Assembly: GCA_002706095.1 (NCBI GenBank)
Contig: PAJP01000013.1
Span: forward strand, 1-57,044
Direction of reading: 5' to 3'
Length of the DNA: 57,044 nt
Origin: Methylophaga sp.
GTDB taxonomy: Bacteria > Pseudomonadota > Gammaproteobacteria > Nitrosococcales > Methylophagaceae
Part shown: one piece after another, positions 30,683 to 38,733 of the stretch
How the letters are laid out: each line of letters begins with the position of its first letter
How positions within the stretch are numbered: position 1 is the stretch's first letter
Translations under genes and position numbers: made by a program
Notes under the pieces: generated by a model
What the model was told of the DNA's origin: nothing
What the model saw: only the letters and a program-made list of their open reading frames with translations
Databases searched by the model: none

Positions 30683-31135
30683 TTATTGACAATGTTGTTT
30701 TATATTGTTGCTCAGTTCTTGTATTTTCTGCTGGCGCTCTTCTTCTTTAATACGCTGTAAATTGCCATTTTCATCATAAAAGCGCCCACCCGGATGGTTT
30801 TGATAGGCGGTAAGGGCGTCTTTGGCATCCTGACATTGTTGTTCAAGCTTAGCTTCTTGTGCCGCTTGTTGCTCTGCCTGTTGTTGTACTTCTTGCCTTT
30901 CTTGTTCAGCGGCTTCTTGCTGAGCAATCAAGGCATCGATTTCTCTTTGGGCTTTAGCGGGATCAACAGGTGGTGGCGGTGTTTTGATTAATTCTGCGGG
31001 AGCTGACTCGGGCGCTTGTTGGCTGTAATGCACTTGTCCCTGGTCATCGACCCATTTGTAGATATCGGCGCTGGCGGTGCCGGTAAACGTCACAGACAGT
31101 ATAATCAGACTGAATTTGAGATTATCTCTTAACAT
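30683..31135 (-). CDS. Exported DUF4124 domain protein with coiled coil
   Basis: The 150-residue protein has a signal peptide (about 1-23, ending TASA), then a DUF4124 domain with DIYKWVDDQGQVHYSQQAP, a Pro-rich stretch and a Gln/Glu/Ala-rich coiled coil (about 60-110). DUF4124 proteins are periplasmic and their role is unknown. I start at ATG 31135 because that gives a normal signal peptide; the frame is open four codons further. The MIF-like gene follows after 11 bp. Confidence 0.78.
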   Translation of the reverse strand: MLRDNLKFSLIILSVTFTGTASADIYKWVDDQGQVHYSQQAPESAPAELIKTPPPPVDPAKAQREIDALIAQQEAAEQERQEVQQQAEQQAAQEAKLEQQCQDAKDALTAYQNHPGGRFYDENGNLQRIKEEERQQKIQELSNNIKQHCQ

Positions 31136-31192
31136 TACATACACCAAAGCACTAAACTACGTTAATTCTACGCCAAAGCCAGCCATCATAAA

Positions 31193-32032
31193 ATGTCTTA
31201 TCACACAGACCGTTTTGAAATTCATTTACCTATTGAAAAATCAGGTGCTAATGCCGTTGATTTGCTTGCCGATGCCTGTGAGCTTTCTAAGCAACATCTA
31301 AAACGCATCATGCTCAAAGGTGCAGTTTGGGTGAGTGTCGGAAAAAAAACACAGCGACTGCGCCGAGCCAAGCGCTTATTAAAAGCTGGTGAAACCTTGC
31401 ACCTTTATTATGACAAAACAGTGTTAGAGCGCGAAACGTCCGAGCCAGAACTGATTGCCGATTACGTTCACTATAGTGTGTGGAACAAACCATACGGCGT
31501 ATTATCTCAGGGCTCAAAATGGGGCGATCATTGCACGGTAACCCGTTGGGCAGAACAACAGCTTAAACCTCAAAGAAATGCTTTTGTTGTGCATAGACTT
31601 GATCGTGCAGCTAATGGCTTGATTGTGATTGCCCACGAAAAACAGGCAGCAGCAAAATTATCAGCCTTGTTTCAACAACGCGATATCGATAAACGCTATC
31701 GAATCTGGGTTGAGGGTGAATTTTCAGACAAGGCAACCCAAGACGCCCCGATCAGCGTTGATGAACCGATTGATGGTCGACATGCTCGCAGTCATTTTGT
31801 ATTTCTGGAATATGACTCAATACAGCAGCAGACGCTGTTAGACGTATCGATTGAAACAGGGCGGAAACATCAGATCCGCCGGCATGCTGCCAGTCTCGGA
31901 TTTCCTGTGATAGGTGACAGACTTTATGGTCAGCGTAAAACCAATGAAAACTTGCAGTTAAGTGCCTACTATTTAGCTTTCACCTGTCCGTTTACACAAC
32001 AGCATAGAGAATTTAATTTGTTAGCTAGTTAG
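31193..32032 (+). CDS. RluA-family pseudouridine synthase
   Basis: The 279-residue protein converts uridine to pseudouridine in rRNA or tRNA. It has an N-terminal S4-like segment (about 25-75), the catalytic motif VHRLDRAANGLIV near 130 with the active Asp, and the C-terminal ETGRKHQIRRH near 222. The RNA target is not predictable from this. It diverges from the DUF4124 gene across 57 bp and its end overlaps the MATE gene on the other strand by 4 bp. Confidence 0.86.
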   Translation: MSYHTDRFEIHLPIEKSGANAVDLLADACELSKQHLKRIMLKGAVWVSVGKKTQRLRRAKRLLKAGETLHLYYDKTVLERETSEPELIADYVHYSVWNKPYGVLSQGSKWGDHCTVTRWAEQQLKPQRNAFVVHRLDRAANGLIVIAHEKQAAAKLSALFQQRDIDKRYRIWVEGEFSDKATQDAPISVDEPIDGRHARSHFVFLEYDSIQQQTLLDVSIETGRKHQIRRHAASLGFPVIGDRLYGQRKTNENLQLSAYYLAFTCPFTQQHREFNLLAS

Positions 32033-33387
32033 CCTCTTTTTTTCTGTGTGGCCATGTTTTTAAATATGCTTGGTAGATAAGCTGCTTGAGATACCGCTCT
32101 TGCAATGAACAGTGCCATTAACGCCGCCCATAAGCCATGATTTTCATAGCCTCGCAATAGATACCAGGCTGGCAGGTAACAAATAAACACGGAGAACATC
32201 ATGGCGTTTCTCATTTCTTTACCAAGCGTTGCTCCTACAAACAAACCATCAAACAAATACGACCAAACAGCGAGTAATGGTGCAATAACTATCCAGATAC
32301 TATACTGCTCAGCAAAAGTGGCCACAGCCGGTATATCCGTCAACATACTTATGATGTTTTGGTGGAATACGCTATAAACAAGACTGAATAAAGCAGCGAC
32401 GGCTAAAGCCCATTGTCCATTCATAATAAGGCTGGCTTTCAGCATGGCTTTATCTTTGCGCCCGATAGCTTTACCCGTCATCACTTCCGTGGCATTGGCA
32501 AATCCATCTAAAACATAAGCCATAAAAGTAATAAAATTCAGTAGCACCATGTTCGCAGCCAGAACCACATCACCATGCTGAGCACCCTGATTAGTGAAAA
32601 AAGCAAAACTGAAGATCAGGCATAAGGTTCTCAGCATAAAATTGCCGTGAATGGCTAATTGATGCCGTTGTTTTACAAACTGTTGAATGGCCTGTGGGAG
32701 ATGCACTGTCCGCCATTGAAAGTCTCGTTTACTCAATAGATAAATGGCAAATATCAAGCCGGTTAACTCAGCAATCACAGAGGCTAAAGCCACACCGCTG
32801 GCTTTCATTTCGAAGCCATTAACAAATAACAGGTCAAATGCAATATTGGTGAGATTAATCACAATGGCCATAGCTAACGCTGAACGCGCCGCACTATTGC
32901 CAATTAACCACCCCATAATCGCGTAGTTGAGTAATGTGGCCGGCGCGCTCCAGATTCGAACATAAAAATACTGTTCTGCCTGCGATAACACATCAGCACT
33001 GCCATCTATTAAGCTGAAAGCCATCTTCGCAATGGGCCATTGCAGCAAAAGCAATACCACAGCAATGCCTGATGCCAAAAGTGCCGATTGGATTAACACT
33101 GACTCAGTTTGCTGTTGATTTCCATGCTCACTGACTTGTGATGTCAGGCCGGTTGTCACCATCCGCAGAAAACCAAAACCCCAGAACAGGAACGTGAATA
33201 TCATGCTACCCAGCGCTACAGCACCCAGGTAGATGGGCGAATTCAGGTGCCCCATGACGGCGGTATCGACCAATCCCAGAATTGGTGTTGATAAATTTGC
33301 CAGAATCATGGGGCCGGCAATGGCCCAAATTTGTTGATGTGAGAGTGTCTTTTTCAATCGTGTATCCAGAAAATAAAAAGGCCACAT
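32029..33387 (-). CDS. dinF: MATE family efflux pump, DinF subfamily
   Basis: The 452-residue inner-membrane protein has about 12 helices and the DinF-type signature with AGPMILANLSTPILGLVDTAVMG near 25-48. MATE pumps export cationic drugs or metabolites using Na+ or H+. The start is unusual: ATG 33387 (TTG 33390 is one codon further) lies in the 3' arm of the hairpin that forms the hppA terminator. There is no in-frame ATG before residue 27, in the first helix. Confidence 0.87.
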   Translation of the reverse strand: MWPFYFLDTRLKKTLSHQQIWAIAGPMILANLSTPILGLVDTAVMGHLNSPIYLGAVALGSMIFTFLFWGFGFLRMVTTGLTSQVSEHGNQQQTESVLIQSALLASGIAVVLLLLQWPIAKMAFSLIDGSADVLSQAEQYFYVRIWSAPATLLNYAIMGWLIGNSAARSALAMAIVINLTNIAFDLLFVNGFEMKASGVALASVIAELTGLIFAIYLLSKRDFQWRTVHLPQAIQQFVKQRHQLAIHGNFMLRTLCLIFSFAFFTNQGAQHGDVVLAANMVLLNFITFMAYVLDGFANATEVMTGKAIGRKDKAMLKASLIMNGQWALAVAALFSLVYSVFHQNIISMLTDIPAVATFAEQYSIWIVIAPLLAVWSYLFDGLFVGATLGKEMRNAMMFSVFICYLPAWYLLRGYENHGLWAALMALFIARAVSQAAYLPSIFKNMATQKKRG

Positions 33388-33400
33388 CAAGGTGGCCTTT
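33370..33400 (-). terminator. Terminator of hppA overlapping the dinF start
   Basis: AAAGGCCAC at 33377-33385 pairs with GTGGCCTTT at 33392-33400 around a 6-nt loop. On minus the stem is followed by TTTTTATTTT. The hairpin ends hppA and includes the dinF start codon, so readthrough transcripts would carry the dinF start inside a stem. Confidence 0.7.
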
Positions 33401-33423
33401 GTAGCGTTTTTTTGTATCTGAGC

Positions 33424-35433
33424 TCAGAGAAGCGGAGCAATAACCAAACTCACTATTGCCATCACATTGATTAAAATGTTCATGGCTGGACCCGAGGTAT
33501 CTTTCAGTGGATCTCCTACCGTATCACCGACTACAGCGGCTTTATGTATATCAGAACCTTTGCCGCCATGGTGACCTTTCTCTATATACTTTTTAGCATT
33601 ATCCCATGCACCTCCGGCGTTAGCCATCATCAAAGCCATCATAACGCAACAGATCAGTGCGCCGGCTAACATGCCTCCCAATGCTTGAGGGCCTAAACCA
33701 AAACCAACCACAACAGGAGCTAACACCGCTAATAAACCAGGCAATACCATTTTATTCAAAGCCGCTTTAGTGGCAATATCCACACAACGTGCCGTGTCTG
33801 GTTTAGCCGTTCCCTCTAATAAGCCAGGAATTTCCTTAAACTGACGACGAATTTCGTGAATCATATCAAATGCCGCATCACCGACCGCTGTCATAGTGAG
33901 GGCGCTGACAAGAAAGGGAAATATGCCCCCCAGGAACATGCCCATCAGCACCAGCGGATTGTTGAGTAGTAATACAAAGCTGGTATCACCATGACTGATG
34001 GTTTCGATATAGGCACTGATAATGGCTAATGCCGCCAGAGCTGCGGCCCCAATGGCAAAGCCCTTACCAATAGCGGCGGTGGTATTACCTAATTCATCAA
34101 GTGAGTCAGTGATATCGCGGGTTTGTTTACCCATTTCTGCCATTTCAGCGATGCCTCCGGCATTATCGGCAACAGGACCATAGGCATCAATAGCCATGGT
34201 AATACCGACTGTTGCCAGCATGCCTACTGCTGCGATAGCGACACCATAAAGTCCTGCAACATAACTGGCAGAAAAGATAATGGCCGCGATGGTGACAACC
34301 GGTATGGCAACAGATTGCATGCCTAAAGCGAGTCCTGAAATCATTATTGTGGCAGGCCCTGTTTCACCGCTTGCTGCCAGTTTTTTTATGGGTGAACCGC
34401 CGGTGTAGTATTCGGTAACCAGGCCAATAATAATACCGCCTAAGGCACCTGATAATACCGCAACCCACAATTCACCGGCGCCACCCATCAGGCTAATCAT
34501 CAACCAGGCAGTGAATATAAAAAGCACTGATGCACCAATGGTGCCGATTCTTAATGCCACACTCGGAGCTTGTTGTGAAAACAGTTTGACACTGAGAATG
34601 CCTAAGATGGAGCAAATAAGGCCTGTAGAGGCGAGGGCCAGGGGCAGAAACATCAATGTTGACTGACTGTCAGCGAGTGACTTGATAGTAACTAGTCCCA
34701 TTGTTGAGGCAATGGTGATACTGGCAATGATGGCGCCGCAGTAAGATTCAAAAATATCAGACCCCATACCCGCAACATCACCGACATTGTCTCCCACGTT
34801 GTCGGCGATAACACCTGGGTTACGTGGATCATCTTCAGGTATACCGGCTTCGACCTTTCCCACTAAATCCGCCCCAACATCAGCTGATTTGGTGTAGATT
34901 CCACCACCCACTCTTGAAAATAAGGCGACCGACGAAGCACCCATGCCGAAGCCGTGAATAATATGTGTGGTTTGAGGATCATGGCCGTAGAGTAGGTAAA
35001 GAAAGCCTAACCCTAATAACCCCATGGCGGCGACGGTAAGTCCCATAATCGAACCACCGGAAAAGGCGACGGACAACGCTTGTGCTGTTCCTTGATTCTG
35101 TGCGGCGACGGCTGTTCTGACATTGGCTTTGGTTGAGGCATACATGCCAATGAAGCCTGCACAAGCAGAGCAGATAGCACCAATAAAGAAAGATAGGGCA
35201 CTTGGCCAACCTAAATTCGAAAATCCCAGCGCCAAGATGCACAACAAGCAGAAAATGGCTAAGCGCGAATACTCAGCTTTCATAAACACCATCGCACCGA
35301 GATGAATTTGATCGCCTATATCAACGACCTTGCCTGTGCCTGCTGGTTTTTTGAGGATCGATATATAAAGGAGAAACGCGCAAAATAAACCGAAAACACC
35401 AAGAATGATTGGAACATAACTGAGCGATGCCAT
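33424..35433 (-). CDS. hppA: Membrane-bound ion-pumping pyrophosphatase (K+-dependent type, possibly Na+-pumping)
   Basis: HppA couples pyrophosphate hydrolysis to cation pumping across the inner membrane. The 669-residue protein has about 16 helices and the catalytic [19 protein letters not shown] segment near 210. [12 protein letters not shown] has Ala at the position that is Lys in K+-independent enzymes, so K+ dependence is expected. Glu in [10 protein letters not shown] is placed as in Na+-PPases, which hints at Na+ transport; this is less certain. ATG 35433 has GAGGGAA upstream; the longer frame to 35490 is rejected. Confidence 0.93.
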   Translation of the reverse strand: MASLSYVPIILGVFGLFCAFLLYISILKKPAGTGKVVDIGDQIHLGAMVFMKAEYSRLAIFCLLCILALGFSNLGWPSALSFFIGAICSACAGFIGMYASTKANVRTAVAAQNQGTAQALSVAFSGGSIMGLTVAAMGLLGLGFLYLLYGHDPQTTHIIHGFGMGASSVALFSRVGGGIYTKSADVGADLVGKVEAGIPEDDPRNPGVIADNVGDNVGDVAGMGSDIFESYCGAIIASITIASTMGLVTIKSLADSQSTLMFLPLALASTGLICSILGILSVKLFSQQAPSVALRIGTIGASVLFIFTAWLMISLMGGAGELWVAVLSGALGGIIIGLVTEYYTGGSPIKKLAASGETGPATIMISGLALGMQSVAIPVVTIAAIIFSASYVAGLYGVAIAAVGMLATVGITMAIDAYGPVADNAGGIAEMAEMGKQTRDITDSLDELGNTTAAIGKGFAIGAAALAALAIISAYIETISHGDTSFVLLLNNPLVLMGMFLGGIFPFLVSALTMTAVGDAAFDMIHEIRRQFKEIPGLLEGTAKPDTARCVDIATKAALNKMVLPGLLAVLAPVVVGFGLGPQALGGMLAGALICCVMMALMMANAGGAWDNAKKYIEKGHHGGKGSDIHKAAVVGDTVGDPLKDTSGPAMNILINVMAIVSLVIAPLL

Positions 35434-35489
35434 AGAATTCCCTCTCTTTTTATGAATTGTAGGTGGAACGTTTCTTATGGTTTCTTCCA

Positions 35490-35518
35490 CTTATACTCGC
35501 CTGATATATCCAAGTAAA
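35490..35518 (-). promoter_or_regulatory. Candidate hppA promoter
   Basis: On minus, TTTACT (35518-35513) and TATAAG (35495-35490) are separated by 17 bp and lie 57 bp before the hppA ATG. The site is in the 122-bp gap shared with the divergent transporter gene. Confidence 0.4.
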
Positions 35519-35555
35519 GTCAGAGACTTACCATTGAATCGAAATACAGAGTGAC

Positions 35556-36350
35556 ATGATGTTGGAATGGACTGCTTATCTGATTGCAGGATTGGTATCT
35601 GGCTTATTGGCCGGGTTATTTGGCATTGGTGGTGGGCTGATTATTGTGCCTATTCTGATGCTGGTGTTTGGTTGGCAAGGTATGTCATCCAATATAGCGA
35701 TTCATGTGGCTATTGCCACTTCATTAATGACGATTAGTGTTACCTCTCTTTCGTCCATGCTGGCACATCATAAATTCGAAACCACTCAATGGCATTTGGT
35801 AAAGAAGCTAGCACCAAGTCTGGTTTTGGGGAGTTTTGCTGGGGCCTATATCGCTAGCTCCATGTCTAGCGATACTTTAAAGGTTTGGTTTGGTGTGTTC
35901 GCACTGTTGGTGGCTATAAAAATGTGGTTGCCACCACCTAAATCTGTCTCCTCTCAGTTTTTAGCCGCACCGAGTATTTTTTCTGCGGGTTTAGTTACGG
36001 GGATTGTCTCAGCCATGGTAGGAATTGGCGGCGGTTCGCTGGTTGTTCCTTATTTGGTCATGAGTGGACTTTCCATGCAACGAGCCGTTGGTACGGCTGC
36101 TGCCTGTGGTTTACCCATTGCGCTAAGTGGTGCAGTGGCTTATATGCTCATTGGTACACAACTGGAACAAGTGGACGGGCAATGGCAAAGTGGATTCGTT
36201 CATTGGCAAGCTTTTTTGGGCATCATTGCTACCAGCATCTGGGTTGCTCCTATTGGCGCAAAATTAGCCAAGACACTACCCAGTCAGCTTCTAAGTCGTT
36301 TATTCTCAGTGTTTCTGCTTGGGTTAGGTATGGTCTTTCTCTTTCGCTAG
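35556..36350 (+). CDS. TauE/SafE family sulfite/anion exporter
   Basis: The 264-residue membrane protein has about eight helices in two related halves, each opening with the family motif: GLVSGLLAGLFGIGGGLI near 12-29 and GLVTGIVSAMVGIGGGSLVVP near 143. TauE/SafE proteins are thought to export sulfite, sulfoacetate or related anions. No sulfur genes are adjacent, so the substrate is open. It diverges from hppA and precedes ppa. Confidence 0.82.
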   Translation: MMLEWTAYLIAGLVSGLLAGLFGIGGGLIIVPILMLVFGWQGMSSNIAIHVAIATSLMTISVTSLSSMLAHHKFETTQWHLVKKLAPSLVLGSFAGAYIASSMSSDTLKVWFGVFALLVAIKMWLPPPKSVSSQFLAAPSIFSAGLVTGIVSAMVGIGGGSLVVPYLVMSGLSMQRAVGTAAACGLPIALSGAVAYMLIGTQLEQVDGQWQSGFVHWQAFLGIIATSIWVAPIGAKLAKTLPSQLLSRLFSVFLLGLGMVFLFR

Positions 36351-36448
36351 GCCAAGGATTTAGTCGTTTATTGCATCTTGATTTCGCGCATAAGGCCGCG
36401 CCAAGCTGGTGACGTCATCAAAGGAGACTACCTATTTATCGGTGGGAG

Positions 36449-36477
36449 TTTAACCTGAAGACCTTTTCTTCTATAAT
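36449..36477 (+). promoter_or_regulatory. Candidate ppa promoter
   Basis: A perfect TATAAT at 36472-36477 has TTTAAC at 36449-36454 with a 17-bp spacer, 38 bp before the ppa ATG. The 165-bp gap after the transporter shows nothing else recognised. Confidence 0.45.
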
Positions 36478-36515
36478 CAGCGACTTTGTTTATCTGCTAT
36501 CTGGAGCATAACCCT

Positions 36516-37055
36516 ATGAATCTCGACCGTGTTGGTTCAGGCAAAAATTTGCCGACAGACATCAATGTCATTATTGAAATCCCTTCACATTCTGACCCTG
36601 TCAAATATGAAGTGGATAAAGAAACTGGAGCGCTTTTTGTTGATCGTTTCATGAACACAGCGATGTTCTACCCATGCAATTATGGTTATGTTCCACACAC
36701 TTTATCTGACGACGGTGACCCGGTTGATGTGCTGGTGGTCAGTCCATATGCTCTAATCAGTGGTTCAGTCGTGAGCTGTCGTCCAGTGGGCATGTTAAAA
36801 ATGACAGATGAGTCTGGCGAAGATGCCAAAATCATCGCCGTACCACACGATAAAATGTACGATGATGTTAACGATATTAACGATTTACCAGAGCGTTTGT
36901 TGAACCAACTTTCGCACTTCTTTGAACATTACAAAGATCTCGAAAAAAACAAATGGGTCAAAGTTGAAGGTTGGGTAGGTAAAGCTGAAGCGGAAACTGA
37001 AATTGTAGCCAGCGTTGAGCGTTTCAAATCAGCTCCTGTTAAACCACAATTTTAA
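36516..37055 (+). CDS. ppa: Soluble inorganic pyrophosphatase
   Basis: Family I pyrophosphatase that hydrolyses pyrophosphate from biosynthesis in the cytoplasm. The 179-residue protein has [19 protein letters not shown] near 52-70 with the metal-binding Asp residues. ATG 36516 is nine bases after GGAG and gives the usual MNLDRVGSG; the frame is open to 36486. Having this and the membrane pyrophosphatase about 1 kb apart is notable. A strong terminator follows. Confidence 0.96.
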   Translation: MNLDRVGSGKNLPTDINVIIEIPSHSDPVKYEVDKETGALFVDRFMNTAMFYPCNYGYVPHTLSDDGDPVDVLVVSPYALISGSVVSCRPVGMLKMTDESGEDAKIIAVPHDKMYDDVNDINDLPERLLNQLSHFFEHYKDLEKNKWVKVEGWVGKAEAETEIVASVERFKSAPVKPQF

Positions 37056-37077
37056 ATCTGACTGATTTACAATGATT

Positions 37078-37111
37078 CGGCGAGCTGATTAATCAGCTCG
37101 CCGTTTTTTTA
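37078..37111 (+). terminator. Terminator of ppa
   Basis: A perfect 26-bp palindrome (37078-37103, arms CGGCGAGCTGATT) is followed by seven T. The two arms meet with no extra loop bases, so a few central pairs must open to form the hairpin. Confidence 0.85.
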
Positions 37112-37128
37112 TCTAGTGCGGAAACATC

Positions 37129-37974
37129 ATGACAACACTGGTACTTCAAGGCATCACTCTCACTCGCGAACTGGCTGAACAGATCGCTCATCAATATTCA
37201 GGTCAGCTTAATTGGTACAAGCATTATGTGACGATCATTCAGGCAACAGATATTAACTCTGAAACCGTTACGCATCTTCGTCAGCAATACGACTTCGATA
37301 TTAATGCATTGCCAGAGGCATTTGATCCTACAACGGCTAAATTGCTCGTTACAGATATGGACTCCACGCTGATTACCATTGAGTGCATTGATGAAATTGC
37401 TGATTTTATGAACTTAAAACCACAAGTCGCAGCGATTACCGAATCAGCCATGCGGGGCGAAATAGACTTTGAAACTTCACTTCGTCAGCGAGTGTCGTTA
37501 TTAAAAGGCCTTGATGTAGCTGTACTCGAACGTGTCTATGAAGAACGTTTGCAGCTCAGTCCCGGTGCTGAGCTAATGGTCTCTACACTAAAAAAACAAG
37601 GCTATAGTTTAGCGTTAGTATCAGGTGGTTTTACTTTCTTTACTGATCGATTGCAGCAGCGTTTAGGCCTTGATTTTACTCAGGCCAATAAACTGGCTGA
37701 GAAGGATGGCAAACTGACTGGAGAGGTAGATGGTGATATCTGTGGCGCACAAACAAAAGCAGATTTCCTACTTTCATGTTGTGAAAAAATGACTATTTCC
37801 GCACAGCAAACAATAGCGGTAGGGGATGGCGCTAACGATTTATTGATGATGGCTCCGGCCGGTTTGAGTGTGGCTTATCATGCCAAGCCCAAAGTGCAGC
37901 AACAAGCGGCGACGGCGATAAATCATAATGGGTTGGATGCTATTCTCGGCTTATTGCAGCTTGAATATAACTAG
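37129..37974 (+). CDS. serB: Phosphoserine phosphatase SerB
   Basis: SerB removes phosphate from phosphoserine, the last step of serine synthesis. The 281-residue HAD-family protein has an ACT-like N-terminal region (about 1-65), the nucleophile motif TDMDSTLITIE near 75, SGGFTFF near 165 and GDGANDLLMM near 232. It supplies serine used by GlyA, encoded elsewhere in the window. Confidence 0.95.
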   Translation: MTTLVLQGITLTRELAEQIAHQYSGQLNWYKHYVTIIQATDINSETVTHLRQQYDFDINALPEAFDPTTAKLLVTDMDSTLITIECIDEIADFMNLKPQVAAITESAMRGEIDFETSLRQRVSLLKGLDVAVLERVYEERLQLSPGAELMVSTLKKQGYSLALVSGGFTFFTDRLQQRLGLDFTQANKLAEKDGKLTGEVDGDICGAQTKADFLLSCCEKMTISAQQTIAVGDGANDLLMMAPAGLSVAYHAKPKVQQQAATAINHNGLDAILGLLQLEYN

Positions 37975-38049
37975 CCTAAGCTTGAAATTATAAAAAGCAT
38001 CCCCATCTCAACAGACATAATAAAACTCCAAAACTACGAGGATTAAATA

Positions 38050-38361
38050 ATGGACGTAATGGACAAAATTAAACAGGCGATTGAATCAAACTCTGTGATC
38101 TTATTTATGAAAGGCACGCCTGAGTTTCCACAATGTGGTTTTTCAAGCCGCGCCTCTCAAGCTGTCTCTGCCTGTGGTGCAGAATTTGCTTACGTCAATG
38201 TATTAGCTGAGCCAGATGTACGTGAAAACTTGCATCGTTATGCAGATTGGCCAACCTTCCCACAGTTGTATATCAACGGTGAATTAGTCGGTGGCTGTGA
38301 CATCATCATGGAAATGTATGAGAACGGCGACTTGAAAAAAATGATTGATGAAGTGAGCTAA
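38050..38361 (+). CDS. grxD: Monothiol glutaredoxin (Grx4 type)
   Basis: The 103-residue protein has the CGFS active site at C29-S32 and the [19 protein letters not shown] stretch that binds glutathione. Proteins of this type carry 2Fe-2S clusters with BolA partners and deliver them to targets. It lies 8 bp before clpS, so the three genes grxD-clpS-clpA may be one unit. Confidence 0.94.
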   Translation: MDVMDKIKQAIESNSVILFMKGTPEFPQCGFSSRASQAVSACGAEFAYVNVLAEPDVRENLHRYADWPTFPQLYINGELVGGCDIIMEMYENGDLKKMIDEVS

Positions 38362-38369
38362 AAAAGGGC

Positions 38370-38696
38370 ATGAGTCAGGAAAATGATCACGAATGGAACA
38401 ACGACAACGATTATGCCGTTGCGCCAGCCAAGCCAGACTTGAAGCAGCCGCCCAAGTATAGGGTGATTATGCTTAATGATGACTACACGCCGATGGATTT
38501 TGTGATTGAAGTCCTGGAAAACCTTTTTGGCATGGGGCGTGAGCGTGCTACACGCACCATGCTTCAAGTGCATACCGAAGGTAGTGCCTTATGTGGTATT
38601 TTTACCTATGAGATAGCTGAAGCGAAAGTCGAACAGGTCAACAGCTATTCTCAAAGCCACGGTCATCCATTGCAGTGTACGATGGAAGAGGAATGA
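38370..38696 (+). CDS. clpS: ClpA adaptor ClpS
   Basis: ClpS hands N-degron proteins to ClpAP. The 108-residue protein has a flexible N-terminal tail (about 1-28), then [20 protein letters not shown] with the N-degron pocket residues and the LQVHTEG stretch. It precedes clpA by 37 bp, the conserved order. Confidence 0.95.
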   Translation: MSQENDHEWNNDNDYAVAPAKPDLKQPPKYRVIMLNDDYTPMDFVIEVLENLFGMGRERATRTMLQVHTEGSALCGIFTYEIAEAKVEQVNSYSQSHGHPLQCTMEEE

Positions 38697-38733
38697 CCTA
38701 GTTCGATATCCAACCAACAAGGTGGAACGTAAC

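Noticed and set aside
35434-35490. N-terminal extension of HppA
   Set aside because: The extra 19 residues are hydrophilic, start at a codon without ribosome site, and ATG 35433 has a strong GAGGGAA before it.
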